64,000 nucleotides of DNA, taken from assembly GCA_900540255.1 (NCBI GenBank), contig UQFE01000003.1, positions 62,001 to 126,000 on the forward strand, given 5' to 3'. The notes under the pieces were generated by a model. The model did no database searches, was not told the DNA's origin, and was given only the letters and a program-made list of their open reading frames with translations. Shown piece after piece: positions 18,713 through 25,615 of the stretch. The number at the start of each line of letters is the position of its first letter. Within the stretch, counting starts at the first letter, position 1. The stretch comes from an uncultured Clostridium sp. Its GTDB lineage: Bacteria; Bacillota; Clostridia; Clostridiales; Clostridiaceae. Made by a program: the position numbers and the translations under genes.

Positions 18713-18877
18713 TTATTCATTGATTTTATTTAACATTTTATAAATTTTATCAACTTCTATATCATCTAACTCGAAAACATTTTTAATTCTTTCCTTTACT
18801 TTTTCTTGATTAAATATATCAATTCTACCTTCAGTTAAATATTTTATTACTGTATTTATTGTTTCTTCATCTAACAT
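18713..18877 (-). CDS. Small acidic hypothetical protein
   Basis: 54 residues starting MLDEETINTVIKYLTEGRID and ending KIYKMLNKINE. TAGGAG lies upstream, though about 11 bases from the ATG. It is helical with alternating charge. Function unknown. It fills an otherwise empty gap in a compact operon, which supports it being a gene. Confidence 0.5.
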   Translation of the reverse strand: MLDEETINTVIKYLTEGRIDIFNQEKVKERIKNVFELDDIEVDKIYKMLNKINE

Positions 18878-18923
18878 TTACAGATTATCTCCTATTATTT
18901 ATAAAGTAGTATCTTCATATTTT

Positions 18924-19121
18924 TTATAGTTTTATTTCTAATATGATACTTGGACCATATCCTCTTAGATATCTTGTTCCATTTTCATTGTTTAGCTTTT
19001 CAGTTAGAAATACTACTGATTTAACTGTTTCGCCTTTTTCAATATTCATAGATCTTACTTCTTCTCTTATAAGAAGTTCATTTATTAAATATTTAGTTTC
19101 TACATTTCTTAAATTAATCAT
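18924..19121 (-). CDS. BC1881-like small phage protein
   Basis: 65 residues. The layout, an N-terminal TKYLINELLIREEV helix and a C-terminal GPSIILEIKL strand, matches the small BC1881-type proteins common in Firmicutes phages, whose role is unknown. Its ATG overlaps the stop of the upstream gene (ATGA), indicating coupled translation. Confidence 0.55.
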   Translation of the reverse strand: MINLRNVETKYLINELLIREEVRSMNIEKGETVKSVVFLTEKLNNENGTRYLRGYGPSIILEIKL

Positions 19122-19357
19122 ACTCCAAACACCCTACTAACATTTTCATTTACAGCTTGCATTATTAAACTGGCTTCTAAGAATGTTACTTTATCTCCAT
19201 CTAATATTTCTTCTAACCTTTTTAAATCTATATTGCATATTCTTCTTAATCTAGCTGTTGAATTATTTCTTATTCTTCTTACTATATCAACATTTTTTAA
19301 TCCTTTCTTATCTAAAATCACTTTTATTCTTATACTTGCTAAACTTTTGTATTTCAT
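19118..19357 (-). CDS. Small HTH-like phage protein
   Basis: 79 residues from ATG 19357 (MKYKSLASIRIKVIL), with TAGGAG upstream; a longer frame to 19396 would overlap parB. Helices around KNVDIVRRIRNNSTARLRRI and LKRLEEILDGDKVTFLEASL suggest a small XRE-like DNA-binding fold, but the match is weak. It directly follows parB. Confidence 0.5.
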   Translation of the reverse strand: MKYKSLASIRIKVILDKKGLKNVDIVRRIRNNSTARLRRICNIDLKRLEEILDGDKVTFLEASLIMQAVNENVSRVFGV

Positions 19358-19365
19358 ATATTCTC

Positions 19366-20502
19366 CTAATAAATCTTTCTTCCACACTCTGGGCAATATT
19401 TAAATCTAATAAAATTTATTTCTCCAGTATCCTTATTTGTTATTCCTATTTCTCTTGTAGATGAATCAAAATATAATAATATTTTGTTATCCTTATCTAC
19501 TAAAGTTGAATTTGTATTTTCTCTACAAAAAGTACATATATCCTTATGCTCATTTTTTAATTGTTGAACTTCTATATTTTTATGTATTTCACTTTGAACT
19601 TCTCCTTCCTCTTCTGTATTTGTTGAAATTTCTTCAATTCTTTCATCTTCTTCAACATCTTCAGCATACTCATCTTTGTTTTCTTCTATCTCTCCACTAT
19701 CTTCTATGACTATATTTATTTCTTCATCATGTAAATTATCATCTATTGTAATTTGACCTTCTAATGGTCTTGTATATTCTTCTTTAGCTTTTAATACATC
19801 TATATCACTTACTATAAGACTTCCCTCTTCTTGTAACTTTATAAATGCTTTTAACTGATACTCTTTGGTTAATTGCGATGCTTTATATGCTACAGAATAA
19901 TTTATATTATTATTCTTAAACTCTTCTTTTAATTCATCTATAAGATTATTATTTATAGCTTTATATCTTCCCAGTTGGCTTGATGATATATTTAATATTT
20001 CTGATAATAAATCTCTTGTTCTGCCTTTTATGTTATTTTCTTTTTTAAGGCTATTTATTATTTCCTCTACTTCTATAGATTGCTTCATCTTTTCCCAATC
20101 GCTTAACTCTCTTGTAGTTGAATTAGTCATTACCATAGTTAATTTATTTAAAAGAGTATTATCTTCACTTTTTGACTTAACCTTACAAGGTAATATTCTA
20201 AATTCTTCTTTACCTTCTTCTACTAATGCTTTAGATGCAAAGTATCTTCTATGTCCTGCTACAAGCTTATAATTATCTCTATCTATTCTTTCTACTATAA
20301 GATTTTGCTCTATCCCTAACAGCTCTATTGATTGCTTTATATTCTCTATATCATCTACACTATAGAAGTTTTCTTTAGCTGGTACTATATGATCTATATC
20401 TATATTCTTTATATTAAAATTTAAAATTTCTATTTTCTCTTCTTCATTTTTAGTTACTTCTCTTGAATTACTATTTAATAATTGCGTTAAATTAAATGCC
20501 AT
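19366..20502 (-). CDS. parB: ParB-like partition / nucleoid-binding protein with C-terminal Zn ribbon
   Basis: 378 residues. Residues about 30-105 are a ParB N-terminal domain, with LGIEQNLIVERID and AGHRRYFASKAL (the GxRR nucleotide-binding box). The central HTH part includes LSEILNISSSQLGRYKAI. An acidic linker (about 255-310) leads to a C-terminal CTFC...CPEC Zn-ribbon, unusual for ParB. ParB binds parS and spreads with CTP; here it would segregate an extrachromosomal prophage form together with the ParA at 21505. A palindrome (20526-20552) lies 24 bases upstream of the ATG. Confidence 0.82.
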   Translation of the reverse strand: MAFNLTQLLNSNSREVTKNEEEKIEILNFNIKNIDIDHIVPAKENFYSVDDIENIKQSIELLGIEQNLIVERIDRDNYKLVAGHRRYFASKALVEEGKEEFRILPCKVKSKSEDNTLLNKLTMVMTNSTTRELSDWEKMKQSIEVEEIINSLKKENNIKGRTRDLLSEILNISSSQLGRYKAINNNLIDELKEEFKNNNINYSVAYKASQLTKEYQLKAFIKLQEEGSLIVSDIDVLKAKEEYTRPLEGQITIDDNLHDEEINIVIEDSGEIEENKDEYAEDVEEDERIEEISTNTEEEGEVQSEIHKNIEVQQLKNEHKDICTFCRENTNSTLVDKDNKILLYFDSSTREIGITNKDTGEINFIRFKYCPECGRKIY

Positions 20503-20525
20503 TTTTTCTCTTCATCCCTTTTTCT

Positions 20526-20552
20526 AAAATGTGCCCAACTTGGACACATTTT
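20526..20552. repeat. 27-bp palindrome, copy 2 (candidate parS / parB operator)
   Basis: Arms TGTGCCCAA and TTGGACACA around a central C, with AAAA and TTTT outside. It differs from copy 1 (11607-11633) only at the central base. Its position just upstream of parB fits a ParB binding site that also autoregulates parB. Confidence 0.7.
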
Positions 20553-20563
20553 TTGAATTACTC

Positions 20564-20606
20564 ACAAAAAAATACCGTAATATTCTTTCTGAATAATACG
20601 GTATTT
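20564..20606 (-). terminator. Terminator of metallopeptidase gene, built on the TACCGTA repeat
   Basis: Fifteen-base arms (20570-20584 and 20592-20606, one mismatch) flank a 7-base loop. On the minus strand the stem is followed by a run of eight T. The arm sequence recurs as a 17-base direct repeat in the promoter of the same gene (21206-21222). Confidence 0.7.
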
Positions 20607-20616
20607 ATATTAATGA

Positions 20617-21150
20617 TTAGTATTTAAAATTTATAATGCTCTTTTTTAAATTTTCTAAGTCATAATCTATTGATTCTGCATATTCTACTCCTTTTCTGTA
20701 ACAGTCTTGAGTTAAACTATTAACATGTGATTTAAACATATCCAAATCATTTGGAAATAATTCCTTAACAACAATAAGAGAAGCTGCAGAACAAATCATT
20801 TCTTCATCAAAATTAGCTGGCGGTTTATCAAGTCCAAAATATGAATAAAAAACAAAGTGAGTTAATTCATGTCCAAATTGATATGCAATTTCACTTTTGA
20901 TACTATCACTATAAATACATAATTTTATGATTAAATATTTTCTTAAAATTACCGTTATAATAGGTGAATATCCCGAATCCGCAGTCGCATTATCAATATA
21001 CATAATCTGTTTATTCATTACTTCTTCTCCAAAGAGTTGATCATATAAATTTTTTACACTAATAATTACTTCTTCAAAATCTTTAATGTTTTTTAATCCA
21101 TATTGTTCATCATAAAGGTTGCCATTTATCTCCCAATATCTTTCGTTCAT
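20617..21150 (-). CDS. HELTH-type zinc metallopeptidase-like protein
   Basis: 177 residues. The motif QFGHELTHFVFY (HExxH) gives two zinc-binding His and a catalytic Glu; FDEEMICSAASLIVVKE downstream has Glu residues that could supply the third ligand, as in ImmA/IrrE-like or minigluzincin proteins. No HTH is fused. In phages such proteins may cleave repressors, but this gene is not next to the repressor; it sits between parA and parB and has its own promoter and terminator, so it may be a cargo gene. The target is unknown. Confidence 0.65.
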   Translation of the reverse strand: MNERYWEINGNLYDEQYGLKNIKDFEEVIISVKNLYDQLFGEEVMNKQIMYIDNATADSGYSPIITVILRKYLIIKLCIYSDSIKSEIAYQFGHELTHFVFYSYFGLDKPPANFDEEMICSAASLIVVKELFPNDLDMFKSHVNSLTQDCYRKGVEYAESIDYDLENLKKSIINFKY

Positions 21151-21184
21151 TATTACTTCTCCTTAATTAAATATATTTTTACGA

Positions 21185-21222
21185 AGTAATTATAGCATAT
21201 ATCATAAATACCGTAATATTCT
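21185..21222 (-). promoter_or_regulatory. Promoter of metallopeptidase gene with 17-bp operator-like repeat
   Basis: On the minus strand TATAAT (around 21190-21195) lies 16 bases downstream of TTACGG. The TTACGG is inside the direct repeat AAATACCGTAATATTCT (21206-21222), also present at 20570-20586 in the gene's terminator. The -35 match is weak. Confidence 0.45.
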
Positions 21223-21257
21223 ATTTTAAAAGAACAATTTTAATTTCCATCAAATAA

Positions 21258-21485
21258 TTACTTAATTTTAAAATCTATTTCTCTTACTGTATTAATATAA
21301 TATGGTTTTAATTTCATTCTTTCATCAGAATTATTTTTATAATACTCATACATCTCATTAAACTTTTCCCTTCCAAATGTTATATACTCAAATCCCATTA
21401 AACCTGAAATTTTTATAGTTATTTCTGTTATCTCTTCTGATTCTATAGCCATTTCAAATATTTTTAAAAATTTCTTTTTATCCAT
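21258..21485 (-). CDS. Hypothetical phage protein
   Basis: 75 residues (MDKKKFLKIFEMAIESEEIT...). It follows parA by 19 bases and is probably in its transcript. Strands TEITIKISGLM and GFEYITFGREKF suggest a small alpha/beta protein. I do not recognise the family; a third component of the partition cassette is possible but unsupported. Confidence 0.6.
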   Translation of the reverse strand: MDKKKFLKIFEMAIESEEITEITIKISGLMGFEYITFGREKFNEMYEYYKNNSDERMKLKPYYINTVREIDFKIK

Positions 21486-21504
21486 AACCTTATTTTAATC
21501 TCCT

Positions 21505-22284
21505 TTATTTAAATAAATATTCACTCAAATACTCTTCTACTAATCTTTTATAATCTACTGCTGCTCCACATCTTTTTGAATAAAGATTTATTGGCTTTTT
21601 AGCAAATGTACTTTCATCTATCTTTTCAGTTCTTCTTATATGGCTATCAAATACTTTATAATTACTTTCCTTAAGCCACTCTTTACCTTGCCTATTAACT
21701 TCATTGTTTACATATGAGGTTACAAAACACCCTCTAAATACTAAATTTTCATTTAAATCAACTTTAGTATTATTTATTTGATCTACAAGTTCTTTAAGTC
21801 CATCAAAAGCAAATTCATCTATCTTAATAGGTATCATTACTTCATTTGAAGCTACCAATGCATTTATTGTCGATATATTTATGTCTGGAGCATTATCTAT
21901 TATGCAGTAGTCATAATACTGCTCTACTTGTTTTATAGCTTGTTTTATTCTTATTTGCTGTGGTCTTACTTGATCTAACATTACTTCTAAATTTGCAGTA
22001 AGCAACTTCATATTGGCTGTTATAATATTTAAATTCTTATATTCTGTATTTTGAATTAAATCAAATACATCAACATTTCTATTTGTCATTATCTCTTCCA
22101 CTCCAGGAAGTTCATAATTATGCCTATTAAATATTTTGCTTAAATTTCCTTGCTTATCATTATCTATTAATAAAACTTTATAATTATGTAATTCAGCCAG
22201 TATATAACCTATATTAGCTGATGATATAGTTTTTCCTACTCCACCTTTTAAATTTATTATTGATAATACTTTCATCTTCTTCAC
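21505..22284 (-). CDS. parA: ParA-family partition ATPase
   Basis: 259 residues. LKGGVGKTISSANIGYIL is the deviant Walker A motif with the signature lysine; LLIDNDKQGNLSKIF is the A' motif; YCIIDNAPDINISTINAL is the Walker B. No N-terminal HTH, so it is the small (Soj/type Ib-like) form. ParA uses ATP to move ParB-parS complexes. Its presence in a prophage suggests a plasmid-like state after excision. Confidence 0.92.
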   Translation of the reverse strand: MKKMKVLSIINLKGGVGKTISSANIGYILAELHNYKVLLIDNDKQGNLSKIFNRHNYELPGVEEIMTNRNVDVFDLIQNTEYKNLNIITANMKLLTANLEVMLDQVRPQQIRIKQAIKQVEQYYDYCIIDNAPDINISTINALVASNEVMIPIKIDEFAFDGLKELVDQINNTKVDLNENLVFRGCFVTSYVNNEVNRQGKEWLKESNYKVFDSHIRRTEKIDESTFAKKPINLYSKRCGAAVDYKRLVEEYLSEYLFK

Positions 22285-22292
22285 TCCAAATC

Positions 22293-22400
22293 CTATCTAT
22301 CAAGAATCCCAGCAATCCCCTCAAGAATTACTATAATAATTAGTAATGTTCCTAACCAATGCCAAAAATCTTGAAATATAAATTTTAATATGTCTAACAT
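22293..22400 (-). CDS. Tiny phage membrane protein
   Basis: 35 residues: MLDILKFIFQDFWHWLGTLL followed by an Ile/Val-rich segment, forming a single transmembrane helix. TAGGAG lies six bases before the ATG. It ends 8 bases before parA. Similar one-helix proteins are common in clostridial phage early regions; function unknown. Confidence 0.6.
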   Translation of the reverse strand: MLDILKFIFQDFWHWLGTLLIIIVILEGIAGILDR

Positions 22401-22413
22401 CATCTGCTCCTAC

Positions 22414-22557
22414 TTATCCCTCTTCTTGAATAACATCTATAATAGATATTTCTGTAGCATTATCTGCTACCCACTTGCCAAATACCTCAAAGCTATCAAA
22501 TATCTTTCTTTTTATTTTTCCATTCCAATTTTTCTTATATAAACATATTATATTCAT
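22414..22557 (-). CDS. Small hypothetical phage protein
   Basis: 47 residues starting MNIICLYKKNWNGKIKRKIF and ending IIDVIQEEG. GAGGAG of the upstream gene's 3' end serves as ribosome site. It packs tightly between the genes at 22562 and 22293. No recognised motif. Confidence 0.55.
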   Translation of the reverse strand: MNIICLYKKNWNGKIKRKIFDSFEVFGKWVADNATEISIIDVIQEEG

Positions 22558-22561
22558 GTGA

Positions 22562-22786
22562 TTAGCTCTCCTCTTCACTTTTAGAACTATTTTCTAAATA
22601 ATTCTTAATATCTTGCCAACACTCACTACAACAAGCCGTCTTACAATCTTCTATAGTGTAATCAAATCCTAAATCCCTAGGACAAAAATACACTTTATTT
22701 GTTCTCTTATCTATAGCACTATGTTTATCAATTTTAATTCTATTCTTAAGCTCACTTGTAGTTAATACAACTCTTAAATTACTCAT
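22562..22786 (-). CDS. Small cysteine-rich phage protein
   Basis: 74 residues with a CxxD...CKTACCSECW cluster that could bind zinc. Its start overlaps the end of the VRR-NUC gene by 4 bases, indicating coupled translation. Function unknown. Confidence 0.6.
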   Translation of the reverse strand: MSNLRVVLTTSELKNRIKIDKHSAIDKRTNKVYFCPRDLGFDYTIEDCKTACCSECWQDIKNYLENSSKSEEES

Positions 22787-23142
22787 ATATTAACTCCTTT
22801 CAAATATTCTTCTATAAATTGCTTAGCTTCAATCCACCCATAGCAAACTTCTACAAAGTATCCTTGTTCCTTAAGCATACTTATCCATTCTTTTTGTTTA
22901 AGGCTTGTCTTGTTTTTTCCAACTTTAAGTTCTATATATAACCCATGGTATTTTCCCCTCGGAACTGGTAAAACTATATCTGGTACTCCAGCCTTTACCC
23001 CCTCTTTTTTTAAGTTTGCTGCTGTTCTTGCATCTCTCTTTCCTCCATTAGGAACATGATGTAATAACTTTAATTCTGGAAACTGTTGCTCTGCATATCC
23101 TGCCCACTGAAATAAAAATCTTTGCTCTTGTGCTTCAGTCAT
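22783..23142 (-). CDS. VRR-NUC domain nuclease
   Basis: 119 residues from ATG 23142 (MTEAQEQRFLFQWAGY), behind AAGGAGGAGT. Core motifs: HHVPNGGKRDARTAANLKKE, GVPDIVLPVPRG and LYIELKVGK, that is the PD-(D/E)xK nuclease arrangement of stand-alone VRR-NUC proteins. These are common in phage replication modules and are thought to be structure-specific. It lies directly downstream of the Rep gene. Confidence 0.85.
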   Translation of the reverse strand: MTEAQEQRFLFQWAGYAEQQFPELKLLHHVPNGGKRDARTAANLKKEGVKAGVPDIVLPVPRGKYHGLYIELKVGKNKTSLKQKEWISMLKEQGYFVEVCYGWIEAKQFIEEYLKGVNI

Positions 23143-23189
23143 AATACTCCTCCTTATCTTAACCATCACTAATATTATTTCCTCTAACT

Positions 23190-23936
23190 TTATTCTATTT
23201 TTCTCATTTTTATGTAAATATAAGTTCCTGCATTTATTTCATTGACTTGAACTTCATGAGTTGTATAAATATATCCTGGATATAAATTTTCAAACTCTTC
23301 TCTTGTTCCATTTCTAGATAAATCCCATGTTTTTTTATATGAATATCTATAATCATTAATTTCAGCTTCTGGAATTATAAGATTTCTACTTGGAGAGTAT
23401 CTCTTTTTTCCCTTAGGATCTTTAGATATGTAATTTGCTAACTCTTCAAATCCTAACTCATTAGGTTGGAGTCTATCAGCATTTGCCCTTCCTTTTCCCC
23501 ATAACTCTTCTGCTTTATCTCTATCCATTCCACTCATAACAATATGATGATGTATTCTTGTCTTGGTTCTTTTATCTTTAGTTGCTTCTTTATATTCTAA
23601 AACAGCTATATATTTTATTTCTGGTAGATTATTTCTTTTTCTATAATTTTTTAATCTTCTTATATAATTTTCTCTATCTCTTATTGCTCTTTCTTCACTA
23701 TTTGGTAAATTTTCATTATCATATGTTAAGTGTATTATTAAATCTTTATTATCAAAATTTGCATTTAATAATCTTCGTAACTTTTTTCTAGCATTCTTAG
23801 CATTAAGATTTTTTTGTTCTTTTCTACTTTCTCTTTTTTTTCTTTTCCTACTCTTCTTTTGTTCTATTTTAGAAATATGATATAACTCTACTTCTAAATA
23901 TTTTCCACACTTATATTTCTTCTCCCTTATAGCCAT
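23190..23936 (-). CDS. HUH-type replication initiator (REP ORF2/G2P-like)
   Basis: About 248 residues (ATG 23936; a GTG nine bases upstream is possible and neither has a clear ribosome site). A strongly basic N-terminal region (KKSRKRKKRESRKEQK) leads to motif 1 LIIHLTYDNE, motif 2 RIHHHIVMSG (the HUH metal site) and motif 3 NYISK (Y-x-x-K with the nicking tyrosine). HUH proteins nick a double-strand origin and start rolling-circle replication. No primase, helicase loader or polymerase gene is seen in the prophage part here, so this may be the sole initiator. Structured DNA lies just upstream (23974-24129). Confidence 0.78.
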   Translation of the reverse strand: MAIREKKYKCGKYLEVELYHISKIEQKKSRKRKKRESRKEQKNLNAKNARKKLRRLLNANFDNKDLIIHLTYDNENLPNSEERAIRDRENYIRRLKNYRKRNNLPEIKYIAVLEYKEATKDKRTKTRIHHHIVMSGMDRDKAEELWGKGRANADRLQPNELGFEELANYISKDPKGKKRYSPSRNLIIPEAEINDYRYSYKKTWDLSRNGTREEFENLYPGYIYTTHEVQVNEINAGTYIYIKMRKIE

Positions 23937-23973
23937 CTCTTTCACTCATTCTTATCTTTCTAAATATTTTTAT

Positions 23974-24129
23974 GGTTGTTAAGATAATACCTATTACAAG
24001 GGCGTTAAAATCTTGTGCTTAACCTATATTTGACTTTATTATTTTTCTTAGATATAATTAAAAAGTATTCAAGAAAAATTTTTTACCAGAACACATTGAT
24101 CACCGGTCGCATGGTTATATCAATGTGTT
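23974..24129. other. Structured non-coding region upstream of rep (candidate origin)
   Basis: Two secondary structures lie in this 210-base gap. The first has nested pairs GTTAAG/CTTAAC (23978, 24018) and ACAAG/CTTGT (23996, 24012). The second is an 11-base perfect stem AACACATTGAT/ATCAATGTGTT (24090-24100, 24119-24129) with an 18-base GC-rich loop holding ACCGGT, followed by T on the plus strand. Either could be the Rep nick site or a leader of rep; the second could also be a plus-strand terminator for the gene at 24673. Confidence 0.4.
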
Positions 24130-24156
24130 TTTTCTTTTGTAATAGTTATCCTAAAT

Positions 24157-24348
24157 TTATATTTCTGCAATTGTTTCACCAGTTTTAATTAAATAGATTT
24201 CTCCATTATCTATATCTGTCTTATCTTTATCTTTTAATACAATTTCTTTTGCTTGATCTATAGCTTCTAACCAGCTAAGTTTTTTATTTTCCTTAATTAA
24301 ACTCAATGCTTTATCTACTACATCATTTAATTCTTTTATCCTTCCCAC
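24157..24348 (-). CDS. Small hypothetical phage protein
   Basis: 63 residues from a GTG at 24348 that overlaps the stop of the XRE gene (TAGTG); GGGGGTG sits five bases upstream. Contains MGRIKELNDVVDKALSLIKE and ENKKLSWLEAIDQA. Helical, acidic; family not recognised. Probably translated by coupling to the XRE gene. Confidence 0.6.
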   Translation of the reverse strand: MGRIKELNDVVDKALSLIKENKKLSWLEAIDQAKEIVLKDKDKTDIDNGEIYLIKTGETIAEI

Positions 24349-24551
24349 TACAACACCCCCAAATATCTACATATATCATCTACTGTACATTTGTATAATT
24401 TACTAAGTTTAGCTGCATACTCTAATCTTAAATTGTCATGCCCTCTTTCTATCATTGATAATGATCCTTTTGTAATTCCTAAATAATCAGCTACTACATC
24501 TTCAGACTTTCCTGCTTTAACTCTTCTTTTTCTTAATGGTGTTAATTTCAT
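24348..24551 (-). CDS. XRE-family DNA-binding regulator
   Basis: 67 residues from ATG 24551 (MKLTPLRKRRVKAGKSED), with GAGG upstream. The HTH is clear: SEDVVADYLGITKGSLSMIE then YAAKLSKLYKCTVDDICRYL. Three TTTGTA repeats at exact 10-base spacing (24573-24600) lie just upstream and may be its operator. It is divergent to the small gene at 24673. Confidence 0.8.
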   Translation of the reverse strand: MKLTPLRKRRVKAGKSEDVVADYLGITKGSLSMIERGHDNLRLEYAAKLSKLYKCTVDDICRYLGVL

Positions 24552-24571
24552 ATTTAAAACCTCATTTCTAA

Positions 24572-24600
24572 TTTTGTAATACTTTGTAGACTTTTGTAAC
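24572..24600. promoter_or_regulatory. Three TTTGTA repeats with 10-bp period (candidate operator)
   Basis: TTTGTA occurs with its G at 24576, 24586 and 24596, all on one face of the helix, inside the divergent gap between the XRE gene and the plus-strand gene at 24673. Confidence 0.45.
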
Positions 24601-24672
24601 AAATCTATGGTAAAATATTCTTACATATACTAATTTAAAAACTAACCTTAAAAATAGAAAGGAGGTGTTATT

Positions 24673-24894
24673 ATGGCTGTAACCGCAGATATAGTTTTAA
24701 AGTCTGGCAAAAATATAATAATTAATAACCTTAAGTCTATTGATACGCCAAATTCTTCTATTACTAATTTTTCTGAATTCTATATTTTAAATAATGAATT
24801 ACTTAATTTTGTTGGAGATTCTTCATGTGTAGCTATAAATGCTATATCTATCGAATATGTAGAGTTTCAAAATTACCAATCAGCAACAGTTTAA
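24673..24894 (+). CDS. Small hypothetical protein divergent to XRE gene
   Basis: 73 residues behind AAAGGAGGTG. It is the only plus-strand gene inside the leftward early region. Composition: polar, beta-rich, with ADIVLKSGKNIIINN and AISIEYVEFQNY. No known family recognised. Its orientation and the shared control region with the XRE gene suggest separate regulation, possibly in the lysogen. Confidence 0.55.
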   Translation: MAVTADIVLKSGKNIIINNLKSIDTPNSSITNFSEFYILNNELLNFVGDSSCVAINAISIEYVEFQNYQSATV

Positions 24895-24942
24895 CTAACT
24901 AATTAATAGTTTTATGGGGCAAATTTATTTTGTCCTATTTTT

Positions 24943-25110
24943 TTAATCAAAGCTTCTTCTGCCTATCGATATATTGAAAGTTATTTCAGTTTCAGCTCTA
25001 GAAAGATCTTTATTTTCTGCACAATATTCAATATTTTTTTCTATGATTGTATTTGCATCCTTTATATCTGATACATTTCCACTTATTAATATATTAACTT
25101 TTTTTATCAT
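24943..25110 (-). CDS. Small hypothetical early phage protein
   Basis: 55 residues (MIKKVNILISGNVSDIKDAN...RRSFD). GGGAGGGTG precedes the ATG, which overlaps the stop of the Spo0E-like gene (ATGA), so the two are translationally coupled. A strand-helix-strand outline is likely. Family not recognised. Confidence 0.55.
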   Translation of the reverse strand: MIKKVNILISGNVSDIKDANTIIEKNIEYCAENKDLSRAETEITFNISIGRRSFD

Positions 25111-25241
25111 TTTTTCACCCTCCCCTTCTGCTCTTTAACTATTTCCTTATCTAATCTTTGGCTTATCTCTATAGTTTTTTCATGATTGATACCATACTTT
25201 TCTATTGACATATGTAATTCTTTTCTTAATTTCTCTATCAT
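25107..25241 (-). CDS. Spo0E-like aspartyl-phosphate phosphatase
   Basis: 44 residues: MIEKLRKELHMSIEKYG, then a turn, then TIEISQRLDKEIVK. This matches the two-helix Spo0E family layout, including the SQxLD signature whose Asp is needed to dephosphorylate Spo0A~P in Bacillus. AAGGTGG lies five bases before the ATG. The frame stays open about 100 bases upstream but without a usual start codon. It belongs to the early operon under the phage repressor. The likely effect is to delay host sporulation; that is inference from the family. Confidence 0.7.
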   Translation of the reverse strand: MIEKLRKELHMSIEKYGINHEKTIEISQRLDKEIVKEQKGRVKK

Positions 25242-25346
25242 ATATCCACCTTTTTCTACAGCATTTTTCGACATTGGTAGTTTTAAAAAAGGCTGTTTAG
25301 CCTGTCCATCATTAGAAATAAATTTATTATCTCCTATTACTATTTA

Positions 25347-25592
25347 TTACAACTCTTTATTTTGCATTGCTAATAATCTATTCTTTTCTTTTGTTTGCTC
25401 TGGTGTATAAAAACATTCTGGATAATCCTTAAATACTCTATTGCATGTATCATAAAGTCTTCTTACATCTTCTTCATTAGGTACTAATGGTCTTCTTACA
25501 GTTATGCTTGTCCCATCTATAAGCATTCTTACTATTTTTTCTTCTCCTTCTATTTTTTCTTCAAGTATGGTTACATTTCTTTTTTCTAACAT
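25347..25592 (-). CDS. Hypothetical early phage protein
   Basis: 81 residues. Strands VTILEEKIEGEEKIVRMLID and SITVRRPLVPNEE precede a helical C-terminus with ECFYTPEQTKEKNRL. GGGAGTGAG precedes the ATG. Second gene of the early leftward operon. Not recognised; Spo0E-like gene follows after about 100 bases. Confidence 0.6.
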   Translation of the reverse strand: MLEKRNVTILEEKIEGEEKIVRMLIDGTSITVRRPLVPNEEDVRRLYDTCNRVFKDYPECFYTPEQTKEKNRLLAMQNKEL

Positions 25593-25615
25593 TATCTCAC
25601 TCCCTTTTTCTTATC

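Noticed and set aside
20617..21150. Metallopeptidase as an ImmA that cleaves the adjacent ImmR-type repressor
   Set aside because: The repressor genes are 5 kb away and have no ImmR-like pairing with it; it is reported with target unknown.
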